From NCBI RefSeq assembly GCF_017868775.1, contig NZ_CP053381.1, forward strand, positions 4,154,001-4,218,000: a stretch of DNA of 64,000 bases, read 5' to 3'. The first letter of the stretch is position 1; the number at the start of each line of letters is the position of its first letter. Of the stretch, positions 56,015 to 64,000 are shown in pieces. The notes beneath the pieces are model-generated. The model was not told where the DNA came from. It made no database searches and was given only the letters and a program-made list of their open reading frames with translations. The translations under genes were made by a program, and so were the position numbers. This DNA is from Billgrantia sulfidoxydans (GTDB taxonomy: Bacteria > Pseudomonadota > Gammaproteobacteria > Pseudomonadales > Halomonadaceae).

Positions 56015-56103
56015 GACTGTCAATCGACAGTCATAAACCCGACATCGCAAGGTGCGACGATGGCTTATGACTGCAGATCCGATCAGGGTAGACTGCGGGG
56101 AAG

Positions 56104-56179
56104 TGGTGGAGCCAAGCGGGATCGAACCGCTGACCTCCTGCGTGCAAGGCAGGCGCTCTCCCAGCTGAGCTATGGCCCC
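56104..56179 (-). tRNA. tRNA-Ala (anticodon TGC) in the rRNA spacer
   Basis: 76 bases with CCA. Acceptor GGGGCCA against TGGCTCC, anticodon loop TTGCACG region reads TGC, T-loop TTCGATC. Confidence 0.95.
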
Positions 56180-56207
56180 ACTGATCACCGCATTGCAACT
56201 GGCGATG

Positions 56208-56289
56208 AATTTCGTCGGAGACAAGGCGCTTTGGGCCGACGCATAGCTCGCTATGCGAGGTTCAAAGCAACGCCGTATCCGGCGAAATT
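56208..56289. repeat. 82-bp hairpin element (MITE/REP-like) in the rRNA spacer
   Basis: A near-perfect palindrome with 41-base arms. The left arm AATTTCGTCGGAGAC... aligns to the reverse complement of the right arm AATTTCGCCGGATAC... with a few mismatches and two 2-base gaps; the centre is GCATAG-CTCG-CTATGC. It lies between tRNA-Ala and the damaged tRNA-Ile copy and touches the latter's CCA end. I see no second copy in the window. It resembles a dispersed non-coding palindrome but the family name is unknown to me. Confidence 0.75.
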
Positions 56290-56385
56290 GGTGGGTCTGG
56301 GCAGATTTGAAATAAACCCGGCGACCTCACCCTTCTCTTTGCAGAACTTCCGGGGGTGCGCTCTCACCAACTGAGCGACAGACCC
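56289..56385 (-). pseudogene. Degenerate tRNA-Ile copy in the rRNA spacer
   Basis: 97 bases that match the intact tRNA-Ile at the acceptor stem (GGGTCTG/CAGACCC), D arm, anticodon stem (CACCC/GGGTG) and T-loop (TTCAAAT), with CCA. Two places are changed: the 7-base anticodon loop is 21 bases (CCGGAAGTTCTGCAAAGAGAA), so no GAT anticodon; and the 5-base T-stem strand GGCAG is replaced by 11 bases, so that stem cannot form. It is thus a pseudogene or an evolving small RNA. Seen in sequence; its origin is inference. Confidence 0.8.
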
Positions 56386-56401
56386 GGCCGAAGCTCGAGA
56401 A

Positions 56402-56478
<77 letters not shown>

Positions 56479-56571
56479 ATTGGCCGCGCTGGGTCTATAC
56501 CCAAACAGTCTTTGCTCTGGCCGATCAGGTAATTCATTGTGAGCACTTGCCGCGAGGCGTGATACGTCGTT

Positions 56572-58112
<1,541 letters not shown>

Positions 58113-58286
58113 AAATCATTGCGGTTCTTGCTCGCCCCTTCCCGAAGAAACGGACGAAAGCGAACCAAACTCGGCTCAAGGTCAAAGCTTCTCAAAAGAC
58201 CCGAAGGTCTCGACGAGTCGCTTGCCTTGAAATGGTGTGACTTCTCACCACCTCATCGACAAGCGCCCACATGAATTACCTGATCG

Positions 58287-58300
58287 ATTGTTAAAGAGCA
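58287..58300 (-). promoter_or_regulatory. boxA antitermination element in the rRNA leader
   Basis: TGCTCTTTAACAAT on the minus strand, 175 bases before 16S. The leader 58113-58286 also has a small hairpin (AGACC-CGAA-GGTCT at 58197-58210) and no gene. Confidence 0.85.
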
Positions 58301-58368
58301 GCTCGCTTGCTGTCGTGGCCGTCGATCCCGTGACCGAGGGGCCTCGCCAGCGCCCTGCGAGGAAGGCG

Positions 58369-58397
58369 TATTCTGCTGAAGCGTCGGAGTTTGTCAA
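58369..58397 (-). promoter_or_regulatory. rRNA operon promoter candidate, proximal
   Basis: On the minus strand TTGACA, 17 bases, AGAATA, followed by a G+C-rich CGCC discriminator. About 255 bases before 16S. Confidence 0.65.
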
Positions 58398-58495
58398 CTC
58401 TCTTCGAGGCCGTCACCGAGGTGATCCTGACCGCGAAGACCCGCCTGAGCCGGCGACCGCAAGCCCGCTTGCGGACTTGCTTTCGAGTGGGGCGC

Positions 58496-58523
58496 ATTCT
58501 ACCGAATCCACCGCGGGCGTCAA
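58496..58523 (-). promoter_or_regulatory. rRNA operon promoter candidate, middle
   Basis: On the minus strand TTGACG, 16 bases, TAGAAT, then GCGCCCC. The G+C-rich discriminator fits stringent control. Confidence 0.65.
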
Positions 58524-58624
58524 GCGCGAATCTTGCGAAGCGAGTCGAAAAATCCAAAGCATGACAACCACTTACCACTCCTCCCACCGCTGGCCACGTT
58601 GCCCGTCGCCGGCAGCGGATGCGT

Positions 58625-58678
58625 ACTTTACGGTTTTCCCTGCGCCCCTGCAAGAGCCGTTTGTAAAAAAATTTCACG
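58625..58678 (-). promoter_or_regulatory. rRNA operon promoter candidate, distal, with UP-like element
   Basis: On the minus strand an A/T-rich GAAATTTTTTTACAAA (58661-58678) lies before TTGCAG, 17 bases, TAAAGT (58625-58653). The A/T block is at the place of an UP element. The 738-base gap 58113-58850 is otherwise free of genes. Confidence 0.6.
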
Positions 58679-58777
58679 ACGATGACGGAGCGATGGCGCC
58701 ACCTGGGCGAGCGGACTATCCACAGCCGCTCGGCGTCGAAGGGTTGTGGATGGTTTTGCGTGAGCGGCGGAGACGAC

Positions 58778-58800
58778 GACGCCCGCACGGGGCGGGCGTC
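58778..58800 (-). terminator. Hairpin after tyrS
   Basis: 9-bp stem GACGCCCGC/GCGGGCGTC, loop of five, 50 bases after the tyrS stop on the minus strand and no T-run. A partial terminator at best; tyrS read-through could feed the rRNA operon. Confidence 0.4.
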
Positions 58801-58850
58801 GGTAGAGCCACTGACTTGGCATCAGTTGGCCGGAGGAGCGGTGAAATAGC

Positions 58851-60050
58851 TCAGCGTAGCGTCACCCGGGCGTAGCGCTTCTTGCCGGCCTGGATCACGT
58901 AGCTCTTGCCGGTGTCGAGCATGGCATCCTTGGCGACGACCTCCCCGTCGACCTTGACCCGGCCGTTACCCAGCATGTCCTTGGCCTGGGCACTGTTGCT
59001 GGCCAGCCCCGAGCGGTTGAGTACCGCGGCGATCGGCGCCTGGGCGCTGCCCTCGAAGTCGACCTCCACCTCGGGCAGGTCTTCGGGTAGCTCGCCTTCG
59101 GCCAGGCGGTTGCCGGCCGACCTGTGGGCATTGGCCGCGGCCTCTTCGTCGTGGTAGCGGCCGATCAGCTCGCGCGCGAGGATCATCTTGATGTCGCGCG
59201 GGTTGGCACCGGCCTCGACATCGCGCTTGAGCGTCTCGATCTCTTCGTTCGACTTCAGCGACAGCAGCTCGAAGTAGCGCCACATCAGGCTGTCGGGCAT
59301 CGACACGAGCTTGTTGAACATCGAACCCGGTGCTTCGTCGACGCCGACGTAGTTGCCCAGCGACTTCGACATCTTCTGCACGCCGTCGAGCCCCTCGAGC
59401 AGCGGCATGGTGATGACCACCTGTGGCTCCATGCCGAAGTGCTTCTGGATCTCGCGCCCCATCAGCAGGTTGAACTTCTGGTCGGTGCCGCCCATCTCGA
59501 CGTCGGCTTCGAGCGCCACGGAGTCGTAGCCCTGCACCAGCGGGTAGAGGAACTCGTGGATGGAGATCGGCTGACCCGACTTGTAGCGCTTGTCGAAGTC
59601 GTCGCGCTCGAGCATGCGCGCCACGGTGCTCTGGGCGGCCAGCTCGATCATCTTGGCCGCGGTGAGCTCGCTGAACCACTCGGAGTTGAAGCGCACCTCG
59701 GTTTTGTCGGGATCGAGGATCTTGAACACCTGCTCCTTGTAGGTCTGGGCGTTGATCCGAACCTCTTCCTCGGTAAGCGGCTTGCGGGTGACGTTCTTGC
59801 CGGTGGGGTCACCGATGCGCCCGGTGAAGTCGCCGATCAGGAAGATGATCTGGTGGCCCAGGTCCTGGAACTGGCGCATCTTGGTCAACAGCACGCTGTG
59901 GCCGAGATGCAGGTCGGGAGCCGTCGGATCGAAACCGGCCTTGATGCGCAGCTTGCGGCCGGACTCGAGCTTCTTGACCAGCTCTTCCTCCAGCAGTATC
60001 TCCTGGGTGCCTCGCTTCAGCAGCGCCAGCGCGCTTGCAACGTCGGTCAT
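58851..60050 (-). CDS. tyrS: Tyrosyl-tRNA synthetase
   Basis: 399 residues, class I. The HIGH motif is 'HLGH' (48-51) in '[13 protein letters not shown]', and KMSKS is exact in '[10 protein letters not shown]'. The C-terminal S4 RNA-binding domain ends 'YARVTLR'. It is the TyrZ-type (short) form of Pseudomonas and Halomonas. ATG 60050 has GGGAG before it. Divergent from anmK; upstream of the rRNA operon on the same strand. Confidence 0.95.
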   Translation of the reverse strand: MTDVASALALLKRGTQEILLEEELVKKLESGRKLRIKAGFDPTAPDLHLGHSVLLTKMRQFQDLGHQIIFLIGDFTGRIGDPTGKNVTRKPLTEEEVRINAQTYKEQVFKILDPDKTEVRFNSEWFSELTAAKMIELAAQSTVARMLERDDFDKRYKSGQPISIHEFLYPLVQGYDSVALEADVEMGGTDQKFNLLMGREIQKHFGMEPQVVITMPLLEGLDGVQKMSKSLGNYVGVDEAPGSMFNKLVSMPDSLMWRYFELLSLKSNEEIETLKRDVEAGANPRDIKMILARELIGRYHDEEAAANAHRSAGNRLAEGELPEDLPEVEVDFEGSAQAPIAAVLNRSGLASNSAQAKDMLGNGRVKVDGEVVAKDAMLDTGKSYVIQAGKKRYARVTLR

Positions 60051-60167
60051 CGTCTCCCACTCCACGAATTGCGTTGATCCACCCTACGGCAGGGTCCACC
60101 GAATGGGGCACGATGGTAGCATGACTTGATGCCTCGCGGTCCCCCCAGCCTTCAGGGAGAAGTAGAG

Positions 60168-61298
60168 ATGGCACTATTCGTGGGCTTGATGTCCGGCACC
60201 AGCCTGGACGGCATCGATGCTGCCCTGGTCGAGATCGACTCGGCGGGCCACCCCCGGCTCCTCGGCACTCACGCCGAACCGATGCCCGACACGCTTCGCG
60301 AGCGCCTGCTGCTGCTGTGCCAGGCCGACCGGGTCGCCTTCACCGATCTTGCGGCCGCCGAGGTTGCCTTCAGCCGGCTGCAGGCCGATGCCGTGCGGCA
60401 GTTGCTCGCCAGGCAGGCCGTCGACGCGCCCCGTATCACCGCCATCGGCAGCCACGGCCAAACCATCGAGCACGCCCCCTGGGGGCACGCCGAGGGGCCC
60501 GCCTATACCTTGCAGCTCGACAACCCGAGCCTGCTCGCCGAGCTGACCGGCTGCATGGTAGTGGCCGACTTCCGCCGTCGCGACCTGGCGGCCGGCGGCC
60601 AGGCCGCCCCCTTGGCGCCGGCATTCCACGAGGCATTGTTCCGGCATCCGCAGCAGTGGCAGCTGGTGCTCAACCTGGGCGGCTTCGCCAACCTGACGTT
60701 GCTGCCGCCGAACGGAAGCGGCGCCGACATTCTCGGCTTCGACACCGGCCCGGCCAACGCCCTGCTCGATGCCTGGCATGCGCGGCACCGTGGCGGCCGC
60801 TTCGATGCCGATGGCGCCTGGGCGGCATCGGGCCGAGTGGACGAAACGCTGCTGGAGCGCCTGCTCGCCGAACCTTTCTTTCATCGTCCGCCGCCGCGCA
60901 GCACCGGGCGCGAGGTGTTCCATCTCGACTGGCTGGGCCAGCACCTGACGGGACGGGAACGTGCCGAGGACGTCCAGGCCACGCTGGCGGAGTTGACTGC
61001 CACCAGCGTGGCCCTGGGCATCGAGATGGCACGTGAGCGGGTCGGTGCGCCGGTCGCCACGGCGCTGATCCCCTGCGGCGGGGGCGCTCACAACCGTGAC
61101 CTGCTCTACCGCCTCGCCCAGCGCCTGCCCGAGACCGCCCTGGTGCCCAGCAGCGACTGGGGCTGGCCGGCCGACTGGCTGGAAGCCGGGGCCTTCGCCT
61201 GGCTCGCCTGGCGGCGCCTGGAGCACCTGCCCGGCAACCTGCCCAGCGTCACCGGCGCCGCTGGCCCTCGCGTCCTCGGCGGCGTCTACGCGCCTTGA
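60168..61298 (+). CDS. anmK: Anhydro-N-acetylmuramic acid kinase
   Basis: 376 residues. It phosphorylates and opens 1,6-anhydro-MurNAc in cell-wall recycling. 'VGLMSGTSLDGIDAALVEI' is the nucleotide/substrate signature, 'GSHGQTIEHAPWG' and 'VLNLGGFANLTLL' follow, and 'DTGPANALLDAW' completes the ASKHA fold. ATG 60168 follows CAGGGAGA. Divergent from tyrS by 117 bases. Confidence 0.95.
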   Translation: MALFVGLMSGTSLDGIDAALVEIDSAGHPRLLGTHAEPMPDTLRERLLLLCQADRVAFTDLAAAEVAFSRLQADAVRQLLARQAVDAPRITAIGSHGQTIEHAPWGHAEGPAYTLQLDNPSLLAELTGCMVVADFRRRDLAAGGQAAPLAPAFHEALFRHPQQWQLVLNLGGFANLTLLPPNGSGADILGFDTGPANALLDAWHARHRGGRFDADGAWAASGRVDETLLERLLAEPFFHRPPPRSTGREVFHLDWLGQHLTGRERAEDVQATLAELTATSVALGIEMARERVGAPVATALIPCGGGAHNRDLLYRLAQRLPETALVPSSDWGWPADWLEAGAFAWLAWRRLEHLPGNLPSVTGAAGPRVLGGVYAP

Positions 61299-61313
61299 AG
61301 CAGGAGGCCAAGG

Positions 61314-62456
61314 CTAGAAGTCATCATCGTCGCGCAGCGAAAACCGCTGCGCGCCGTCCTGCGCCTTGGCCAGCACGTCGCTCTTCTCGTCGCCGTACTT
61401 GATCATCATGCGCAGCTCGTTGGCCGAGTCGGCGTGCACCATGGCCACTTCCTCGCTGATCTTGCCGGCCTTGTAGAGCTCGAACAGCGCCTGGTCGAAG
61501 GTCTGCATGCCCTGGTCGCGCGAACGTGCCATGACGTTCTTGATCTCGCCCACGTCGCCCTTGCGAATCAGGTCGGCGATCAGCGGCGTGCGCAGCAGAA
61601 TCTCGATGGCCGGGGCGCGCCCGCCATCGCGGGTGGGCAGCAGCTGCTGCGCGACGATGGCATGCAGGTTGAGCGACAGGTCGAGCCAGATCTGCTCGTG
61701 GCGTTCGTGGGGGAAGAAGTGAATGATGCGATCGAGCGCCTGGTTGGCGTTGTTGGCGTGCAGGGTGGCCAGGCACAGGTGGCCCGTCTCGGCGAAGGTC
61801 AGGGCGTGCTCCATGGTTTCGCGGGTGCGCACCTCGCCGATCAGCACCACGTCCGGTGCCTGGCGCAAGGTGTTCTTCAACGCCACCTCGAAGGACTCGG
61901 TATCGATGCCCACCTCGCGCTGGTTGATGATCGCCTTCTTGTGCGGGTGCACGTACTCGATGGGGTCCTCGACGCTGATGATGTGACCGCCGACGGTCTC
62001 GTTGCGCTGCTGGATCATCGACGCCAGGGTGGTCGACTTGCCGGTACCGGTGCCGCCCACCACGAACACCAGCCCACGCTTGAGATTGGCCAGCTCGCCC
62101 AGCTGCGGCGGCAGCGAGAGCTCTTCGAGATGGGGGATCTCGTAGGCGATGCGACGGATGACCATGGCCCACTGGTTGCGCTGCTGGAAGGCGCTGACAC
62201 GAAAGCGCCCCCGCCCGCTGAGGCTGAGCGCGAAGTTGGCTTCGCGCTCCTGCGCAAAGCGCTCCCTGAGCCCTTCAGGCACCGCGGTGTTGACCAGCTC
62301 GCGCACCTGTTCCACCGAGAGCCGCTGGTCGCCCAGCGCGGTGAGCTTGCCGGCGGTCTTGATGGTGGGCGGCGCCTGCACCGAGATCAGCAGGTCCGAG
62401 GCCTCCTGGCGGGCCATGATGTCGAGCAGCTGCTCCAACCATTCCTGTGCTTTCAT
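61314..62456 (-). CDS. pilU: Type IV pilus retraction ATPase PilU
   Basis: 380 residues. Walker A 'GGTGTGKSTTLASM', Asp box 'VEDPIEY', Walker B region 'PDVVLIGEVRTRETM', His box 'LCLATLHANNA'. PilU helps PilT with pilus retraction under load. The longer C-terminus (about 30 residues beyond PilT) is acidic, typical of PilU. Follows pilT by 31 bases. Confidence 0.93.
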   Translation of the reverse strand: MKAQEWLEQLLDIMARQEASDLLISVQAPPTIKTAGKLTALGDQRLSVEQVRELVNTAVPEGLRERFAQEREANFALSLSGRGRFRVSAFQQRNQWAMVIRRIAYEIPHLEELSLPPQLGELANLKRGLVFVVGGTGTGKSTTLASMIQQRNETVGGHIISVEDPIEYVHPHKKAIINQREVGIDTESFEVALKNTLRQAPDVVLIGEVRTRETMEHALTFAETGHLCLATLHANNANQALDRIIHFFPHERHEQIWLDLSLNLHAIVAQQLLPTRDGGRAPAIEILLRTPLIADLIRKGDVGEIKNVMARSRDQGMQTFDQALFELYKAGKISEEVAMVHADSANELRMMIKYGDEKSDVLAKAQDGAQRFSLRDDDDF

Positions 62457-62487
62457 CTCCCTGCTCCCATGTCGGATAGCTTGGCGC

Positions 62488-63522
62488 TCAGCCGGTCAGC
62501 ACGCTCTTGGCACGCGCCTGCGCCTCGTCGCGATTGATGACGTTTTCGGCCACCAGCTTGGCCAGGGCGGCGTCGAGGGTCTGCATCCCCAGGTTGCCGC
62601 CGGTCTGGATGGCCGAGTAGATCTGCGCCACCTTGTCCTCGCGGATCAGGTTGCGCACCGCCGCGTTGGCGACGAGGATTTCGTGGGCCGCCACCCGCCC
62701 CCCGCTGCGGCGCTTGAGCAGGGTCTGGGAGATCACCGCCTGCAGCGACTCCGACAGCATCGAGCGCACCATGGCCTTCTCCTCGCCGGGGAAGACGTCG
62801 ATGATCCGGTCGATGGTCTTGGCCGCCGAGGTGGTATGCAGGGTACCGAACACCAGGTGGCCGGTCTCGGCGGCGGTGAGCGCCAGGCGGATGGTCTCGA
62901 GGTCGCGCAGCTCGCCGACCAGGATCACGTCGGGGTCTTCGCGCAGTGCGCTGCGCAGCGCCTGGGCGAAGCCGTGCGTGTCACGGTGCACCTCGCGCTG
63001 GTTGATCAGGCAGCGCTTGCTGCGGTGGACGAATTCCACCGGGTCCTCGATGGTGAGGATATGGTCGTAACGGTGATCGTTGATATAGTCGATCATCGCG
63101 GCCAGGGTCGTGCTCTTGCCCGACCCGGTGGGGCCGGTGACCAGCACCAGCCCGCGCGGCAGCAGCGCCAGGCGGCGGAAGACCTCGCCCAGACCCAGGT
63201 CCTCCATGCTCAGCACCTCGCTGGGAATGGTGCGAAACACCGCACCGGCACCGCGGGCCTGGTTGAAGGCGTTGACGCGGAAGCGAGCCACCCCGGGGAC
63301 CTCGAAGGAGAAGTCGGTCTCGAAGAACTCTTCGTAGTCACGGCGCTGGCGGTCGCCCATGATGTCGTAGATCAGCTTGCGGACTTCGCGGTCTTCCATG
63401 GCCGGCACGTTGAGGCGACGAATGTCGCCATCGACCCGAATCATCGGCGGCAGACCGGCCGACAGATGCAGGTCGGAGGCGTTCTGCTTTGCCGAGAACG
63501 CCAGCAGTTCGGTAATATCCAT
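62488..63522 (-). CDS. pilT: Type IV pilus retraction ATPase PilT
   Basis: 344 residues. Walker A 'GPTGSGKSTTLAAM', Asp box 'IEDPVEFVH', Walker B 'PDVILVGELRDLETI', His box 'LVFGTLHTTSA', and the PilT hallmark AIRNLIRE as 'AVRNLIRED'. It depolymerises pili for twitching motility and DNA uptake. ATG 63522 (MDITELLAFS) has GGGGAG before it; the open frame upstream is not family-like. Divergent from the yggS gene, as in Pseudomonas. Confidence 0.95.
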   Translation of the reverse strand: MDITELLAFSAKQNASDLHLSAGLPPMIRVDGDIRRLNVPAMEDREVRKLIYDIMGDRQRRDYEEFFETDFSFEVPGVARFRVNAFNQARGAGAVFRTIPSEVLSMEDLGLGEVFRRLALLPRGLVLVTGPTGSGKSTTLAAMIDYINDHRYDHILTIEDPVEFVHRSKRCLINQREVHRDTHGFAQALRSALREDPDVILVGELRDLETIRLALTAAETGHLVFGTLHTTSAAKTIDRIIDVFPGEEKAMVRSMLSESLQAVISQTLLKRRSGGRVAAHEILVANAAVRNLIREDKVAQIYSAIQTGGNLGMQTLDAALAKLVAENVINRDEAQARAKSVLTG

Positions 63523-63600
63523 GCGTTTCCCCAGCTCCCCGGTTAAGGTTCCTGCGAGTATGACAGACCTTGTGGACATGATGGACTTCATGTGGATGAG

Positions 63601-64000
63601 ATGACGGATAGCATGCTTTGCGAGTCGCTGGCCAGTGCCCGCCGGCGTCTGACCGAGGCCCTGGTGTCGGCCGGACGCCCGACCGACGCAGCCAGGCTGC
63701 TGGCAGTCAGCAAGACCAAGCCGGCCGGCATGATCCGCGAGGCCTGGTCACTGGGCCAGCGGGAGTTCGGTGAGAACTACGTGCAGGAGGCGCTGGAGAA
63801 GCAGGCCGAGCTGGCCGACCTGGGCGATATCGTCTGGCATTTCATCGGCCCGCTGCAGGCCAACAAGACGCGTGCCGTGGCCGAGCACTTCGACTGGGTC
63901 CACAGCCTCGACCGCGAGAAGGTCGCTCGACGGCTGAACGACCAGCGCCCCGAGGAGTTGGGGCCGCTCCAGGTGTGCCTGCAGGTCAACGTCAGCGGCG
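63601..64000 (+). CDS. yggS: YggS/PLPBP-family PLP-binding protein (3' end outside window)
   Basis: 133 residues visible from ATG 63601 to the window edge. The PLP lysine is K38 in 'LLAVSKTKPAGMI', followed by 'FGENYVQEALEK' and 'WHFIGPLQANKTR', the family blocks. It keeps vitamin B6 and amino-acid pools balanced; no enzyme activity is known. In many gammaproteobacteria it is followed by proC. Confidence 0.93.
   Translation, partial: MTDSMLCESLASARRRLTEALVSAGRPTDAARLLAVSKTKPAGMIREAWSLGQREFGENYVQEALEKQAELADLGDIVWHFIGPLQANKTRAVAEHFDWVHSLDREKVARRLNDQRPEELGPLQVCLQVNVSG

Noticed and set aside
56289..56385. The damaged tRNA-Ile as an intron-containing tRNA
   Set aside because: Removing the extra loop bases would not restore the anticodon or the T-stem, and group I introns are far longer.

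Overview
The window looks like the chromosome of a halophilic gammaproteobacterium, most likely Halomonas or another member of the Halomonadaceae. The DNA is G+C-rich by eye. It carries an ectoine hydroxylase gene (ectD), two TRAP transporter operons and several gene orders shared with Pseudomonas and Halomonas: polA-DUF2782-thrB, hisB-hisH-hisA-hisF, mutY-yggX, pilT-pilU divergent from yggS, and anmK divergent from tyrS next to an rRNA operon. I see no phage, insertion sequence, CRISPR array or plasmid functions, so most of the window is core chromosome. The genus is an inference from content, not from a search.

Layout. 1-6.1 kb: the 3' part of a short-chain fatty acid transporter, an acyl-CoA thioesterase, an I78-type inhibitor lipoprotein, two entericidin-like lipoproteins, a HIT protein, and a minus-strand block of two related lipoproteins, a DUF1007 protein and a NicO metal exporter. 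6.1-11.1 kb: Dps, a PfpI/DJ-1 protein, aminoacyl-histidine dipeptidase and the tRNA(Met) acetyltransferase TmcA. 11.1-17.9 kb: two paralogous TRAP operons in tandem, the first preceded by GntR-type palindromes. 18-22.2 kb: a ferric-iron-type ABC transporter whose three genes are on alternating strands. 22.2-26.9 kb: a LysR regulator divergent from an NCS2 permease, an amidohydrolase and a TauE/SafE exporter. 26.9-35.8 kb: polA, a DUF2782 protein, thrB and speA, an acylpyruvase-type hydrolase, ectD and a YqhA membrane protein.

35.9-40.6 kb: three tRNA genes (Thr, Gln, Phe), yggX, mutY, asmA and a PanZ-type acetyltransferase. 40.7-44.2 kb: hisBHAF with a predicted outer-membrane protein at the end. 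44.2-49.5 kb: a DUF416 protein, an alkyltransferase-like protein, a glutamine-amidotransferase homologue without its nucleophile, mnmH-selD and radA. 49.5-52.7 kb: an NlpE-like lipoprotein, an AEC-family transporter, hisC and a VOC protein. 52.8-58.7 kb: a minus-strand rRNA operon 16S - tRNA-Ile - degenerate tRNA-Ile - hairpin element - tRNA-Ala - 23S - 5S with three candidate promoters. 58.8-64 kb: tyrS, anmK, pilU, pilT and the start of a yggS gene.

The genes are mainly housekeeping: histidine synthesis, tRNA modification (TmcA, MnmH with SelD), DNA repair (PolA, MutY, RadA), translation and type IV pilus retraction. Around them is a layer of solute uptake (two TRAP systems, NCS2, iron ABC, AtoE) and osmotic adaptation. 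The least explained structures are the damaged tRNA-Ile copy beside an 82-bp hairpin in the rRNA spacer, the operator-like palindromes before the first TRAP operon, the amidotransferase homologue without cysteine, the NCS2-amidohydrolase-TauE module, and the tandem paralogous lipoproteins beside the NicO exporter. I found no clearly new multi-gene defence or biosynthetic system.
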